Origin: Ignavibacteriaceae bacterium
GTDB taxonomy: Bacteria; Bacteroidota; Ignavibacteria; Ignavibacteriales; Ignavibacteriaceae
DNA: 64,000 bases
NCBI GenBank assembly: GCA_019638025.1
Contig: JAHBUO010000001.1
Location: 186,001 to 250,000 of the forward strand
Direction: 5' to 3'
This document shows positions 27,403 to 37,122 of the stretch, piece after piece. Each line of letters opens with the position of its first letter. Positions within the stretch are counted from its first letter, which is position 1. Made by a program: the position numbers and the translations under genes. The notes beneath the pieces are model-generated. The model was not told the origin of the DNA and made no database searches. It saw only the letters and a program-made list of their open reading frames with translations.

Positions 27403-29760
27403 TTACTTCATCAATACCATTTTCTTGGTAAGAGTTACTGATGAAGATTCTAGTCTGTAGAAATAGATACCGCTTGCAACTTTAGCGCCGCTAGCATCGT
27501 TTCCATTCCATGAAATTTGATGTTTACCTGCAGGAACTACATCGTTAAGTATTTCGCTAACAATTCGTCCCATTGCGTCGTAAACTACAACTTTAACTTT
27601 TTCTTGTTTAGGAACAGTGAAATTAATTGTAGTTGTTGGGTTGAACGGATTTGGATAATTTTGACCGAGAGAGAATTCTTTCGGGCTAGGAGTAAAGTCA
27701 ACATTAACAACTTTTGAATAATTTGCTGTACCGTCTAAATCGATTTGACGTAGTCTATATGAAATTTGACCTGATTCCATATCGCTTAAGTCATCGGTAT
27801 AAGAATATTTATTAACTTCTGTTGTTGTTCCTTTACCGGCTAAGTAACCGATTTTTGACCAACCACTACCGATATTTCTTTCAACTTCAAAACCTTTATT
27901 ATTGGTTTCGGTTGCTGTTTCCCATGTTAATGAAACTAAATCATTTTGTTGAGCGGCAGCGAAAGTAGTAATTTCAACAGGAATTACACCACCGATAGCA
28001 AGAATTGATTTGGTTAACAAATTAACAGTGAATTTTGTATTATGCATACCGCGGCTTGCATCACCATAGATCATTCTATAGTTGAAATAAGCTTTACGAA
28101 TTGTGATATCATTCAATGATGTAATTTGAGTAACTGATATTGAATCAACCCCAACCGGAGGAAGTGCAATTCTTAGTCTTTGCATTAAACCATCAACTTC
28201 TGATTGGATTGGTTCTACTGTTCCGTCACCATCATAATCTGAAGAAGCAATAAAATCAGCAAGACTTGTTACAGGACCGTGGCAGCTTACGCAACCTTTT
28301 AGGTTTGCATAACCGGTTTCAGGATTTACAATGTTCATGCTGTGTCCGCCAACTTTACTTCTGTTAACGTTTCCGGTATCAGGAGTAGCAGCCATGTGAC
28401 AATCAACGCAAGTATTTTCAATATATTTGTGGTTACCAGAAATATATGGGTTTGCGTCAAACATTGCAGCATTTTGTCCAAAAAGCACGTCTGATTGTGT
28501 AGAATAGTGGGGTCCCCAATTAGAATTTACTGAAGAACCAACAACGTAAGTTTCACTATTTCTTCGTCCCTTATGGCAACTCATACAGGTTTGACCTGTT
28601 CCACCAAGATTTGTATAATTAAACGCATTACCTAATGTATCACCGGTAACAGGTGTTTGACGCAATGAAGCTGTGTAATTATTTCCATGAGGATCATGGC
28701 AAGTTGCACAACTAATTACATGGTGATCAGCAACTGTAGGAGCAATTGGGGTTGTTGTTGTAATTCCTTTTGAATAAAGGACATAACCCATACCATCATG
28801 GCATCTCATACATTGTTGTAAATCGTGTGATGGTAAAGCTCTTGTAGCTGAACCTTCATAAACCGCATCTGAGTGTAATGAGTTTTCAAATTCACGAACA
28901 GTATTGTATCTCGATGGAGAATCATGACATTTAGCACAAGTTCCTGCATCATAATCGATAGCAATATTGTTTTTTGTAGCACCCATTGTAGCGTGAACTG
29001 AACCAGGACCATGGCAGCTTTCGCAACCAATAGTAGCATGGTTAACTAAATTTGGGAATCCGGTTTTCAATGAATCCCATTTTCCTGCATTAGGAGGTCC
29101 AACATATGTCCAACCTAATTGAGCAGCTAAATCATCAAAGCCGTTATTAGCGGCTACATTATTATGATCGGCACCGGTAGTATGGCATTTGAAGCAGTTA
29201 GCACTGAAATGGCTTGAACCGGAGGTGATCATATCTTTGAAAGTTGTTCCGTGTCCGGAAACTTTCCATTTATCAAAAACAGCTATAAAAGCAGGTGTTC
29301 CGGCATGACAAGTCATACACTTAGGAAAAGTACCTGCAACACCGTCAAAATTACCAACACCGACATAATTTCCGGCATAGATACTATAAGTTGTATCATC
29401 TGTTCCGAGAGCTGTAGTGATGGTTAATTTGACTTTATATTCACCAACTACATCAGCATTAAAATATGCCCAATTGGTGTTAAATGAGGTAAAAGCTGCT
29501 GCAGAACCGCCAGGTTTTTGTTCAAATGTATATACCGCTGAGTTAATAGGATCCGTAGTAGGAATATTAAACGGTGATACGTATACAAATGTACCTGTAG
29601 GAACAACTCTCAACCCTTGAGAAACTGAATTAGTTGAAGCTGTGAGACCGTAAGTTGTCAACTTGTAAGGGGAGACAGCTTCAATCTTTAGTACCGCTCT
29701 CTGTGCATTAAGATTTAATGCGAAAGCAAGCACGAAAAGTAATAGTACAGATTTTTTCAT
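27403..29760 (-). CDS. nonahaem cytochrome c with T9SS C-terminal sorting domain
   Basis: 785 residues from ATG 29760, which has AGGGGAA ahead and starts a clean signal peptide (MKKSVLLLFVLAFALNLNAQ); the frame is open 22 codons further but without those features. An Ig-like region (25-130) precedes nine CXXCH haem sites with first Cys at about 148, 189, 246, 275, 317, 351, 392, 451 and 490. An Fn3-like region (about 610-690) and a C-terminal type A sorting signal (LGQNYPNPFNPTTTINF) follow. Predicted role: surface electron transfer after T9SS export. Partner oxidant or reductant unknown. Monocistronic, with a terminator. Confidence 0.94.
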   Translation of the reverse strand: MKKSVLLLFVLAFALNLNAQRAVLKIEAVSPYKLTTYGLTASTNSVSQGLRVVPTGTFVYVSPFNIPTTDPINSAVYTFEQKPGGSAAAFTSFNTNWAYFNADVVGEYKVKLTITTALGTDDTTYSIYAGNYVGVGNFDGVAGTFPKCMTCHAGTPAFIAVFDKWKVSGHGTTFKDMITSGSSHFSANCFKCHTTGADHNNVAANNGFDDLAAQLGWTYVGPPNAGKWDSLKTGFPNLVNHATIGCESCHGPGSVHATMGATKNNIAIDYDAGTCAKCHDSPSRYNTVREFENSLHSDAVYEGSATRALPSHDLQQCMRCHDGMGYVLYSKGITTTTPIAPTVADHHVISCATCHDPHGNNYTASLRQTPVTGDTLGNAFNYTNLGGTGQTCMSCHKGRRNSETYVVGSSVNSNWGPHYSTQSDVLFGQNAAMFDANPYISGNHKYIENTCVDCHMAATPDTGNVNRSKVGGHSMNIVNPETGYANLKGCVSCHGPVTSLADFIASSDYDGDGTVEPIQSEVDGLMQRLRIALPPVGVDSISVTQITSLNDITIRKAYFNYRMIYGDASRGMHNTKFTVNLLTKSILAIGGVIPVEITTFAAAQQNDLVSLTWETATETNNKGFEVERNIGSGWSKIGYLAGKGTTTEVNKYSYTDDLSDMESGQISYRLRQIDLDGTANYSKVVNVDFTPSPKEFSLGQNYPNPFNPTTTINFTVPKQEKVKVVVYDAMGRIVSEILNDVVPAGKHQISWNGNDASGAKVASGIYFYRLESSSVTLTKKMVLMK

Positions 29761-29776
29761 AATAGGTTCCCCTATT
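29761..29776 (-). promoter_or_regulatory. hairpin overlapping the ribosome binding site of the T9SS cytochrome
   Basis: Directly before the ATG the minus strand reads AATAGG-GGAA-CCTATT: a perfect 6-bp stem closed by a GNRA-type GGAA loop. The AGGGGAA ribosome binding site lies partly in the stem and loop, so folding could limit translation. Inference only. Confidence 0.5.
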
Positions 29777-29970
29777 TTGTTTGAATTAGTTATTTCGAGA
29801 CAATTCAAACAAAAATTATACCGCAATTTTTCGACTGTTATTTAGGGAATATCTTTTGAAAACGAGTCAAACATTAAATTTCTTCTTGTTATAAAGAAAT
29901 TGTTTTCAATGTTGAAAATGTTTGCTTTCGCTTACATTTGCTAATTGGCAAGTTATTTACTTCAACTTCA

Positions 29971-32526
29971 CTACAGAATTTGATTAATAGCTTCCAATAG
30001 TTCTGCTTCTATGAAGGAATAGTAGTTTTTTGAGACCTGATTTTTGTTTTGGTCCAATACATAAAATGCATCGACAATCTCATCCCCTTTTGTGGCAATT
30101 TTTGCAAAATAGATATGCAGCCCGAGCTCATTCATTTTTCCGGTTACTTGATATAAAAACCCAAGTCTATCAGGGGAATAGATATCGATTATCGTATATT
30201 TTTCTTGAACTTCAAATTTGATTCGTACTTGTCCCGGACGTTTGAAAAATTTATTCTCGATACGCCACCATTTTGATTTCATTCTTTTTATTTCAGTTGA
30301 AAGCTGAATTAATCCTGAAATTACAGCATAAAAATCTTCTTCAATCTTACCGTATCTTTCAATCGATAATTTTTTGTGAGTGCGGAAATCGGTTACATTA
30401 AAATTATCAATTACAATTCCGTCTTTACGAGTAAATATTTTTGCATCGTGAATATTTACATCGTTTATAGATAACACCCCGCATAGTTTTGATAAAAGAA
30501 AAGGGGAGTCTTTTGCAATTACGGTTATGCTTGTAAAACTTTCCAACTCTTTAAATAAAACAGAGACAGAGCTTCCGGAATTAATTTCTTCGATATGTCT
30601 TGCAATTTCTTCATCGGTAAATTGAGATGCATAACCAAGCTCGTTGATTGAATCAATGTGGTCTTGAACATGATCTTCAGAAATTGAATTGGAATGCCTC
30701 GTAATATCTTTTGGAATAATATAAGTGCTGTTGATTAACAACTCTTCACCGCTTAGTTGTTCGTCAATCATTGCGGCGGATTTACGATAAAGTTCATTTA
30801 GCAAATCATGTTTCCATGAAGTCCATAATGCCGGATTAACCGCTGATAAATCAGCAAAAGTAAGAAGGTAAAGTAAATCGAGCTGATCTTTTGAAGTAAA
30901 TTTCGTAATGAAATTATTTAATGTTTCGGGGTCATTTAAGTTTCTTCTGAAAGCAACTTGTTCCATTAGAAGATGATTTTTAACCAAAAATGTAACGAGC
31001 TCAACTTCTTCATCTGTATAACCGAGACGGTTTAGAATTTGTTCAGCCATTTCTGAGCCGATTATCTCATGTCCGGAAATATTTATAGGTTTTGCTATAT
31101 CGTGAAGCAATAAAGCAAGATACAAAAGATCCCTTCTTCTTAAATTATTAAAAATCTTTCCTAACTGAGATGTATCGTTAGATAATTTTTCGACATTAAG
31201 TATGGTTACAAGAGTATGTTCGTCTGCGGTATAGCAATGATAAACACCATGTTGAATAAACCCGTTCAAATCAGCAAACTCAGTTAAGAATACTTGAAGA
31301 ACTCCGAGTTCATTCATAATCGAAAGAGTTTTTCCAACATTATGAGGAATGTGAAGCATCTCTCTAAAAAACACAGACGAATCAGAATCGTTATTTACCT
31401 CAATGTTATCAAGGCTCTCAACAATTTTTGAACGAAGATGTTCATCGAAATGTCCGTTGTAAAAGCATCTGTAATAAAATCCACGTAATATATCAGACAT
31501 AGTTAATTGTCTGAGATTTCTGATATAAATTATATCACCCATAAGATAATAATCTGCATCGATGTCAACAGCAAGAGTTTCGGGGAGTTCACCGGCAATT
31601 ACTTTTCTAATCTTTTTTAGGAATGACCTGTTAAATCTGTAAACAACATTTGAGGCTTCAAAATACTCTTTCATAAACTGCTGAAAGCCTTCTTTTTTAT
31701 ATCCGAGTATTTTGGTTACTTTAATTTGGTCTGCGAATTCAAGCCTGTCGTTTTTTTGTTTATGAAGAAGATGAAGCAAGCACCGAACCATCTGGATGTA
31801 CTTAAATGCATTTAGCAATCGTGCACATTCCATTGACGATGTAAAGTTTTCTTCGCGGAGTAAATCGATAAAGGTTTCTGATTGAGTTATTTCCGATTGC
31901 TTATCTAAAAGAACTTGTTTGTTGAGAGTATAAAGCCATTCAATTAACTGAAGGTCTCTTAATCCTCCTGCAGTTTGTTTTACGTTCGGCTCTATAACTT
32001 TTGGAGAATTCCCATACTTAACATATCTGAACTCGGCATCTTCGAGAAAAGCTTCTAATAAAACTCTCTTTACTTGTGGAGTAAGTGTTGATGATAAAGT
32101 TTTATTCCACGAATTATAAACGTCTTGATTTCCTAAAAGAAAACGGGTTTCAAAAAATTGTGTAAACGTGTGAAGGTCTTCTTCTAAATATTTCTGAATA
32201 TCCTTAAACTCACGCACAGTATGTGATACTTCAATACCTAGATCCCACAAGCTTGTAATTAGATTTGCAATATCTTCTTGAGAAGTTGAAACTGAATCAG
32301 CAATAAACATTATATCAATATCAGAGTAGGGAGCTAATTCCCTTCGGCTAAAACTCCCGGATGAAGCTAATGCAAATGAATACTGCTTTCCTCCGGCGGC
32401 ACCTCTAATAATTTCTTCTACCAAAAGGCTGTAATCAATTGAAAATTGAAGCGAGTTATGCACTACCGGACTGAAGTGAAACAGCTTATCTCTTTTTTCT
32501 TTGAAGTATTGTTTAAGGGAATTCAT
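29971..32526 (-). CDS. glnD: [protein-PII] uridylyltransferase / uridylyl-removing enzyme
   Basis: 851 residues, the usual GlnD length. Nucleotidyltransferase domain with GSFSRRELAPYSDIDIMFI near residue 55, the GlnD-specific helical domain, an HD phosphohydrolase (LALLLHDIAKP near 475), and two C-terminal ACT domains (TSITVIAKDSPFLLSKL, YTIIDIYSPDRLGFLY) that sense glutamine. It adds or removes UMP on PII to report nitrogen status. Found as the last gene of a queC-queF-glnD group, 15 bases after queF; no PII gene in this window. Confidence 0.95.
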   Translation of the reverse strand: MNSLKQYFKEKRDKLFHFSPVVHNSLQFSIDYSLLVEEIIRGAAGGKQYSFALASSGSFSRRELAPYSDIDIMFIADSVSTSQEDIANLITSLWDLGIEVSHTVREFKDIQKYLEEDLHTFTQFFETRFLLGNQDVYNSWNKTLSSTLTPQVKRVLLEAFLEDAEFRYVKYGNSPKVIEPNVKQTAGGLRDLQLIEWLYTLNKQVLLDKQSEITQSETFIDLLREENFTSSMECARLLNAFKYIQMVRCLLHLLHKQKNDRLEFADQIKVTKILGYKKEGFQQFMKEYFEASNVVYRFNRSFLKKIRKVIAGELPETLAVDIDADYYLMGDIIYIRNLRQLTMSDILRGFYYRCFYNGHFDEHLRSKIVESLDNIEVNNDSDSSVFFREMLHIPHNVGKTLSIMNELGVLQVFLTEFADLNGFIQHGVYHCYTADEHTLVTILNVEKLSNDTSQLGKIFNNLRRRDLLYLALLLHDIAKPINISGHEIIGSEMAEQILNRLGYTDEEVELVTFLVKNHLLMEQVAFRRNLNDPETLNNFITKFTSKDQLDLLYLLTFADLSAVNPALWTSWKHDLLNELYRKSAAMIDEQLSGEELLINSTYIIPKDITRHSNSISEDHVQDHIDSINELGYASQFTDEEIARHIEEINSGSSVSVLFKELESFTSITVIAKDSPFLLSKLCGVLSINDVNIHDAKIFTRKDGIVIDNFNVTDFRTHKKLSIERYGKIEEDFYAVISGLIQLSTEIKRMKSKWWRIENKFFKRPGQVRIKFEVQEKYTIIDIYSPDRLGFLYQVTGKMNELGLHIYFAKIATKGDEIVDAFYVLDQNKNQVSKNYYSFIEAELLEAINQIL

Positions 32527-32541
32527 TTAAGTTTATTTTAG

Positions 32542-32919
32542 TTAATCGAGAAAAACATCTTCGAATTTAGGCGATTGATATTCTGCTTCAATGATTGAGG
32601 AAATTCCTCCGCGTACATTAAACTCAGCAGTTATCCGCATTACTCTTGGTTGAAGAACTCCTATTAAATCGTCTAAAATTTTATTTGTCACCGACTCAAA
32701 ATATATTCCATCGTTTCGATATGATTGCAAATAAAACTTATAGCTCTTTAATTCAACACAAAGCTTATCTGCAATATACGACAAAGTTATTGTTGCGAAA
32801 TCTGGCTGACCGGTTACCGGGCACACAGATGTAAACTCCGGTTGTACATGTTGAATTATATAATTTCTTTCCGGCTTAGGATTAGGAAAGGTTACTAATA
32901 TTTTTTGTTTTTTGTTCAT
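32542..32919 (-). CDS. queF: NADPH-dependent 7-cyano-7-deazaguanine reductase
   Basis: 125 residues: the short unimodular QueF with the catalytic Cys in EFTSVCPVTGQPDF and the family motif YFESVTNKILDDL. It reduces preQ0 (7-cyano-7-deazaguanine) to preQ1 for queuosine tRNA modification. Follows queC by 27 bases and precedes glnD by 15. Confidence 0.96.
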   Translation of the reverse strand: MNKKQKILVTFPNPKPERNYIIQHVQPEFTSVCPVTGQPDFATITLSYIADKLCVELKSYKFYLQSYRNDGIYFESVTNKILDDLIGVLQPRVMRITAEFNVRGGISSIIEAEYQSPKFEDVFLD

Positions 32920-32946
32920 GGGTAAATCTTATCTTTCATTAAAAGT

Positions 32947-33642
32947 TTAAAAATAATTCGGTTTAACCGAATACTTAATCATATCCTCTATTTCGGCTTG
33001 TTGAAAACCTCTTAATCTGAATGCACAACTGTCGCATTCACCACAGGCTTCCTCTTCACTTTTATAACATGACCATGTTAAATGAAGCGGAGCATTAAGT
33101 TCCGTTCCTTTTCTAACAATTTCTGCTTTAGAAAGGTTTATAATCGGAGTAATTATTTTTATTTCTGTTTCAGGCTTTGTACCAAGGTCAACCATTCTTT
33201 GATAAGCTTCATAAAATTGTGGGCGGCAATCGGGATAACCGGATGCATCTTCATATACTGCTCCTATGAATATAGCTTTTGCATCAATCACTTCAGCCCA
33301 ACTTACACAAGCAGATAAAATATTTGCATTTCTAAACGGAACGTATGAGTTTGGAATTTCTTTACTTGATAAATCTGCTCTTGCAATTTCGATGTTATTA
33401 TCGGTTAATGAGCTTCCACCGATTTTTGAGAAATGTGTAAAATCAAATATTAATCTGTGACTAACATTATAAAAATCAGCAATATCATTAAAGGCTTTTA
33501 ATTCACGCTTTTCGGTTTTTTGTCCATAGTTAAAATGTGCAAAGGCAAGAGTATAATTTTCTTTTGCCAAGGCTGCCGTAACACAACTATCCATCCCTCC
33601 GCTAACAGCAACTACTGCAAGAGGTTTTTTATTATCAATCAC
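32947..33642 (-). CDS. queC: 7-cyano-7-deazaguanine synthase
   Basis: 231 residues. N-terminal ATP-pyrophosphatase loop VSGGMDSCVTAALA, central GAVYEDASGYPDCRPQFYEA and a C-terminal zinc site (CGECDSCAFRLRGF, plus SCYKS upstream). It converts carboxy-deazaguanine to preQ0 at the cost of ATP and ammonia. First gene of the queC-queF-glnD minus-strand group. I looked for a preQ1 riboswitch in 33643-33899 and saw none. Confidence 0.96.
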   Translation of the reverse strand: MIDNKKPLAVVAVSGGMDSCVTAALAKENYTLAFAHFNYGQKTEKRELKAFNDIADFYNVSHRLIFDFTHFSKIGGSSLTDNNIEIARADLSSKEIPNSYVPFRNANILSACVSWAEVIDAKAIFIGAVYEDASGYPDCRPQFYEAYQRMVDLGTKPETEIKIITPIINLSKAEIVRKGTELNAPLHLTWSCYKSEEEACGECDSCAFRLRGFQQAEIEDMIKYSVKPNYF

Positions 33643-33899
33643 TACTTTCTCGATTTACTTTTTGAGTTACCCAAAAATAATCAAATTACGTTAGTAATAA
33701 AAAAAGAGTGTTATTTCAGTTGAAATCGAAAGAATAAACTCAAAATCAATTCTACTTGAAATTTTGTGGCATAAATTTACATCTGCAAATTCACTGACCA
33801 TTTTTAAAGGCTACCCAACTTTTATGTTGTAAAATCCAAAATGTTTGTTTTATATTTAGACGTAAATTTTAATATCAAAATATTTTGAAAGGTGAAATA

Positions 33900-34364
33900 A
33901 TGAAGAACTTCATTTTATCAGTTTTAGTTCTTTTATTAATGACAGGGGTGGTATCGGCAAAAGAAAAGAAATATGGGAAAGCACTTACTCTTAAAGAAAA
34001 AACTAAAATCTCTGATATCTATGCAACTCCGGCTAAATATGTCGGTAAAAAAGTTCTTGTTGAGGGAATGCTGTTAGATGTTTGCGCTAAAAGAGGATGC
34101 TGGGTTGAATTGGCTAGTGATAAAGAATTTCAAAAAATGAGAGTTAAAGTTAACGACGGCGAAATAATTTTCCCGATGGAAGCAAAAGGTAAAACCGGCT
34201 TGTTTGAAGGAACTCTTCAAGAAATCAAATTAACAAAAGAACAAGCTATTGAACGCGCTGAGCATCATGCCGAAGAGCAAGGAATTAAGTTTGACCCAAG
34301 TACTATTACGGAAGGAACAACTATTTACCAAATTAAAGGCTTGGGCGCAGTTATTAAAGACTAA
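33900..34364 (+). CDS. secreted DUF4920 (OB-fold-like) protein
   Basis: 154 residues from ATG 33900, preceded by AAAGGTG; the open frame starts 5 codons earlier without a better site. Signal peptide (MKNFILSVLVLLLMTGVVSA), then a DUF4920 domain: VGKKVLVEGMLLDVCAKRGCW, VKVNDGEIIFPMEAKGKTG. The C-rich DVCAKRGCW motif could bind metal or form a disulfide; function of the family is unknown. Followed by a terminator. The upstream 257 bases are gene-free. Confidence 0.88.
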   Translation: MKNFILSVLVLLLMTGVVSAKEKKYGKALTLKEKTKISDIYATPAKYVGKKVLVEGMLLDVCAKRGCWVELASDKEFQKMRVKVNDGEIIFPMEAKGKTGLFEGTLQEIKLTKEQAIERAEHHAEEQGIKFDPSTITEGTTIYQIKGLGAVIKD

Positions 34365-34382
34365 TTAGACTTTTTCAGATTT

Positions 34383-34409
34383 AAGGGATGGTTTACCATC
34401 CCTTTTTAT
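34383..34409 (+). terminator. terminator after the DUF4920 gene
   Basis: AAGGGATGG-TTTA-CCATCCCTTTTT: a 9-bp stem with a 4-base loop followed by a T tract, 19 bases after the stop. Confidence 0.92.
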
Positions 34410-34424
34410 TATTGGGAATACAAT

Positions 34425-34979
34425 ATGAGATGGAGAAAATGGCTTAGAATCCTTCACAGAGATATCGGTTATCTTGCGGCAGGATTAACGGTAATTTATG
34501 CAATTTCGGGAGTTGCTGTTAACCACGTCGAAGACTGGAACCCTAATTACAGCATCGAAAAAACAACCATTGTTCTTGATTCTATACCATCAAATTATGA
34601 AAAAGACGAAATGGTGGCTTACATCCTTTCTCAATTAGGTGAAACCCGCGAAGTTAAAAACAGTTTTCGCCCCGACCCAAACAAACTTGATATTTTTATC
34701 GAAGGAAATACAATCAACGTAAATTATGATACTCGGGAAGTGACTCAAGAAAAGGTCGTTAGTAGACCGATAATCAGAGAAACTAACTTTCTTCACCTTA
34801 ATGCCCCTAAAAAAGTTTGGACTTACGTTGCTGATGTATTTGCGGTAGCTCTTGCTTTTCTTGCAATCTCCGGATTGTTTATGATTAAAGGGAAAAACGG
34901 AATAACCGGAAGAGGTGCATGGTTAACCGCACTTGGAATACTTCTGCCGATTATTTTTCTTTTAATCTACTATTATTGA
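34425..34979 (+). CDS. PepSY-associated membrane protein
   Basis: 184 residues. N-terminal PepSY-TM helix with the typical RKWLRILHRDIGYLAAGLT and SGVAVNHVEDWNP, a soluble middle part (about 40-120), and two C-terminal membrane helices (YVADVFAVALAFLAISGLFM, AWLTALGILLPIIFLLIYYY). Relatives are cytoplasmic-membrane proteins linked to ferric or haem iron reduction, but the function is not established. The conserved His in ILHRD and NHVED could bind haem. Next gene starts 4 bases later. Confidence 0.85.
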   Translation: MRWRKWLRILHRDIGYLAAGLTVIYAISGVAVNHVEDWNPNYSIEKTTIVLDSIPSNYEKDEMVAYILSQLGETREVKNSFRPDPNKLDIFIEGNTINVNYDTREVTQEKVVSRPIIRETNFLHLNAPKKVWTYVADVFAVALAFLAISGLFMIKGKNGITGRGAWLTALGILLPIIFLLIYYY

Positions 34980-34983
34980 TGTA

Positions 34984-37041
34984 ATGAAAAATATCATCGA
35001 CAATTTCTTCTATCCAAAATCAATTTGCATTGCCGGTGCATCTACAAAAGAGAAGAGCATCGGTTATGAACTATTAAAATCGATTAAGATTTATAACTAT
35101 ACCGGGAAGATTTTTCCGGTTAATCCTAAAGCTGATGAAGTTTTGGGTTATAAATGTTTTCACTCCATTGACGAAATAAAAGAAGAAATTGACCTCGCTA
35201 TTGTTTTAGTTCCCAAAGCTTTTGCGGAAGAGACCATCGATAATCTTTTAGATAAAGGGGTTAAATCGATAATATTAATCACCGCAGGATTTAAAGAGAC
35301 CGGCACCGAAGGTGAATTAGTTGAAAAGAGAATTTTGGAGAAAGTTAAAAGCTACGGTGCAAGACTCGTTGGTCCAAACTGTATGGGAGTAATATCAACT
35401 TTTAACGAAATAAAACTTAATGCCACATTCGTTGCAGAAAAACCTGAAGTCGGCACAACGGCATTTTTTTCTCAGAGTGGAGCGATAGGTGCGGCAGTCT
35501 TAAATTCTCTGCGTGATACTGATATTCGTTTCGGTCACTTTATAAGTGCCGGTAATAAAGCTGACATCTCTGAAAATGATTTACTTCTCTATTGGCAAAA
35601 TGATTCGCAAATAAAAACCATAACTTATTATCTCGAAAGTTTTGTGGATGGTGAGTCTTTCATAAAACCTTTTATTGATGGAGATATTTCAAAACCGGTT
35701 ATTTTATTAAAGGGGGGAAGAACCAGCGGAGGAATGAAAGCTGCTTCGTCTCACACAGGGGCTTTGGGAAGTAATGATAAAGTTGTAGATGCAATCGCAA
35801 ATCAATTTAATATTATCAGAGCAGATTCGTTAAATGAATTATTCAATACGGCAAAGGGATTTGAAAATTTTAATTCTCCTTCGGGAAATAGGATTGCCGT
35901 TTTAACAAATGCCGGCGGACCCGCAATTTTAGCGGTCGATGCTCTGGAAAAACGAGGTTTAACATTAGCAACACTTAGTCAGTCAACTAAGGAAAAACTA
36001 AAAGAAATTGTTCATCCCGAAGGGAGTGTTAATAATCCGGTTGATCTTCTTCCGGGTGGAAGTGCACAGCAATATAAATCGGTTAATGAAATACTTTTAG
36101 CCGATGATAACGTCGATGCGGTGGTCTCAATTTTTGTTGAACCTGTAATGGTTCCCGCATTTGATGTAATTGAAGGAATAAATTCAATTCAGCACAACAA
36201 ACCGATATTTCAAGTTGTTATGCCTCTCCCGGAATTTTGGCAGAAATATCGAACGGAATCCGATACAAAAAAACCATTATTTAGAAATCCCGAAGACCCC
36301 GCTATTGTTATAAGTAACTTGTTTAGTTTCTACATCGGTCGAAGCAAAAGAAAAAATTTCATTAAGCCGAACGTAAATAACCACTTGCAACTGATTAGCG
36401 GATATATTTCTCCTACCGAAATAGAAAAGCTCTGCAGTTTATACAACTTCCCGATAGTTAAAAATCATTTTGTCTCTATGGCTGAAATGAAAGATGATGA
36501 TTTTGAAATTGATTATCCTATAGTATTAAAAGCAGTTTCGAAAGATGTTATACATAAATCGGAATTCGATGCCGTAAAATTGAATATTAACTCTAAGAAA
36601 GAGTTAATTGAATCAGCACAAGAGATGGCGGATTCATTTGCATTAAAGGGGTTATCTCTTGATTTATTTATGATTCAACCCTTCATTAAAATGAAACACG
36701 AAATATTAATCGGTGGATTTCGCGACCCTTCGTTCGGACCAATAATCATGTTCGGTACAGGAGGAAAGTATGTTGAAGTTTTTAATGATACCGCGATGCG
36801 CTCCGCTTATTTGAGTGATGAAGATATCGAACATCTCATTTGCGAAACAAAAATCGGAAGGATACTTCATGGCGTTCGCGGAGAAAAACCGATTGACATT
36901 CAAGAGCTCAAACGTATTATAAAAGCATCTGCACAGATGATGCTTGATTTACCGTCAATTATAGAATTTGATTTCAATCCACTCCTCGTTTCCGATTCGG
37001 GAAAAATCAGTGCGGTTGATATCCGAATAAAATCCTCATAA
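34984..37041 (+). CDS. ADP-forming acyl/acetyl-CoA synthetase (fused alpha and beta)
   Basis: 685 residues. CoA-binding domain (GASTKEKSIGYELLKSI), succinyl-CoA-synthetase-like part with GPNCMGVIST, FFSQSGAIGAAVLNSL and the phospho-His loop KAASSHTGALGSN, then a C-terminal ATP-grasp half (IVLKAVSKDVIHKSE, DPSFGPIIMFGTGGKYVEV). No acetyltransferase (GNAT) domain is attached, so this is the metabolic enzyme rather than Pat. It converts acetyl- or acyl-CoA plus ADP and phosphate to the acid, CoA and ATP, a route used by fermenting or amino-acid-degrading cells. Substrate range not known. Confidence 0.93.
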   Translation: MKNIIDNFFYPKSICIAGASTKEKSIGYELLKSIKIYNYTGKIFPVNPKADEVLGYKCFHSIDEIKEEIDLAIVLVPKAFAEETIDNLLDKGVKSIILITAGFKETGTEGELVEKRILEKVKSYGARLVGPNCMGVISTFNEIKLNATFVAEKPEVGTTAFFSQSGAIGAAVLNSLRDTDIRFGHFISAGNKADISENDLLLYWQNDSQIKTITYYLESFVDGESFIKPFIDGDISKPVILLKGGRTSGGMKAASSHTGALGSNDKVVDAIANQFNIIRADSLNELFNTAKGFENFNSPSGNRIAVLTNAGGPAILAVDALEKRGLTLATLSQSTKEKLKEIVHPEGSVNNPVDLLPGGSAQQYKSVNEILLADDNVDAVVSIFVEPVMVPAFDVIEGINSIQHNKPIFQVVMPLPEFWQKYRTESDTKKPLFRNPEDPAIVISNLFSFYIGRSKRKNFIKPNVNNHLQLISGYISPTEIEKLCSLYNFPIVKNHFVSMAEMKDDDFEIDYPIVLKAVSKDVIHKSEFDAVKLNINSKKELIESAQEMADSFALKGLSLDLFMIQPFIKMKHEILIGGFRDPSFGPIIMFGTGGKYVEVFNDTAMRSAYLSDEDIEHLICETKIGRILHGVRGEKPIDIQELKRIIKASAQMMLDLPSIIEFDFNPLLVSDSGKISAVDIRIKSS

Positions 37042-37122
37042 TCTTCACTCAGTAAAAGTCTGAATCCTTTTTTCTTTTCCGTTATCATATCATTCAGAAA
37101 TAAAAATAAATTAGGAGATGAG

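Noticed and set aside
33643-33899. preQ1 riboswitch upstream of queC
   Set aside because: No preQ1-I or II type conserved loop and A-rich tail could be found on the minus strand.
34984-37041. Protein lysine acetyltransferase (Pat/YfiQ)
   Set aside because: The protein lacks the GNAT domain and ends after the ATP-grasp half.
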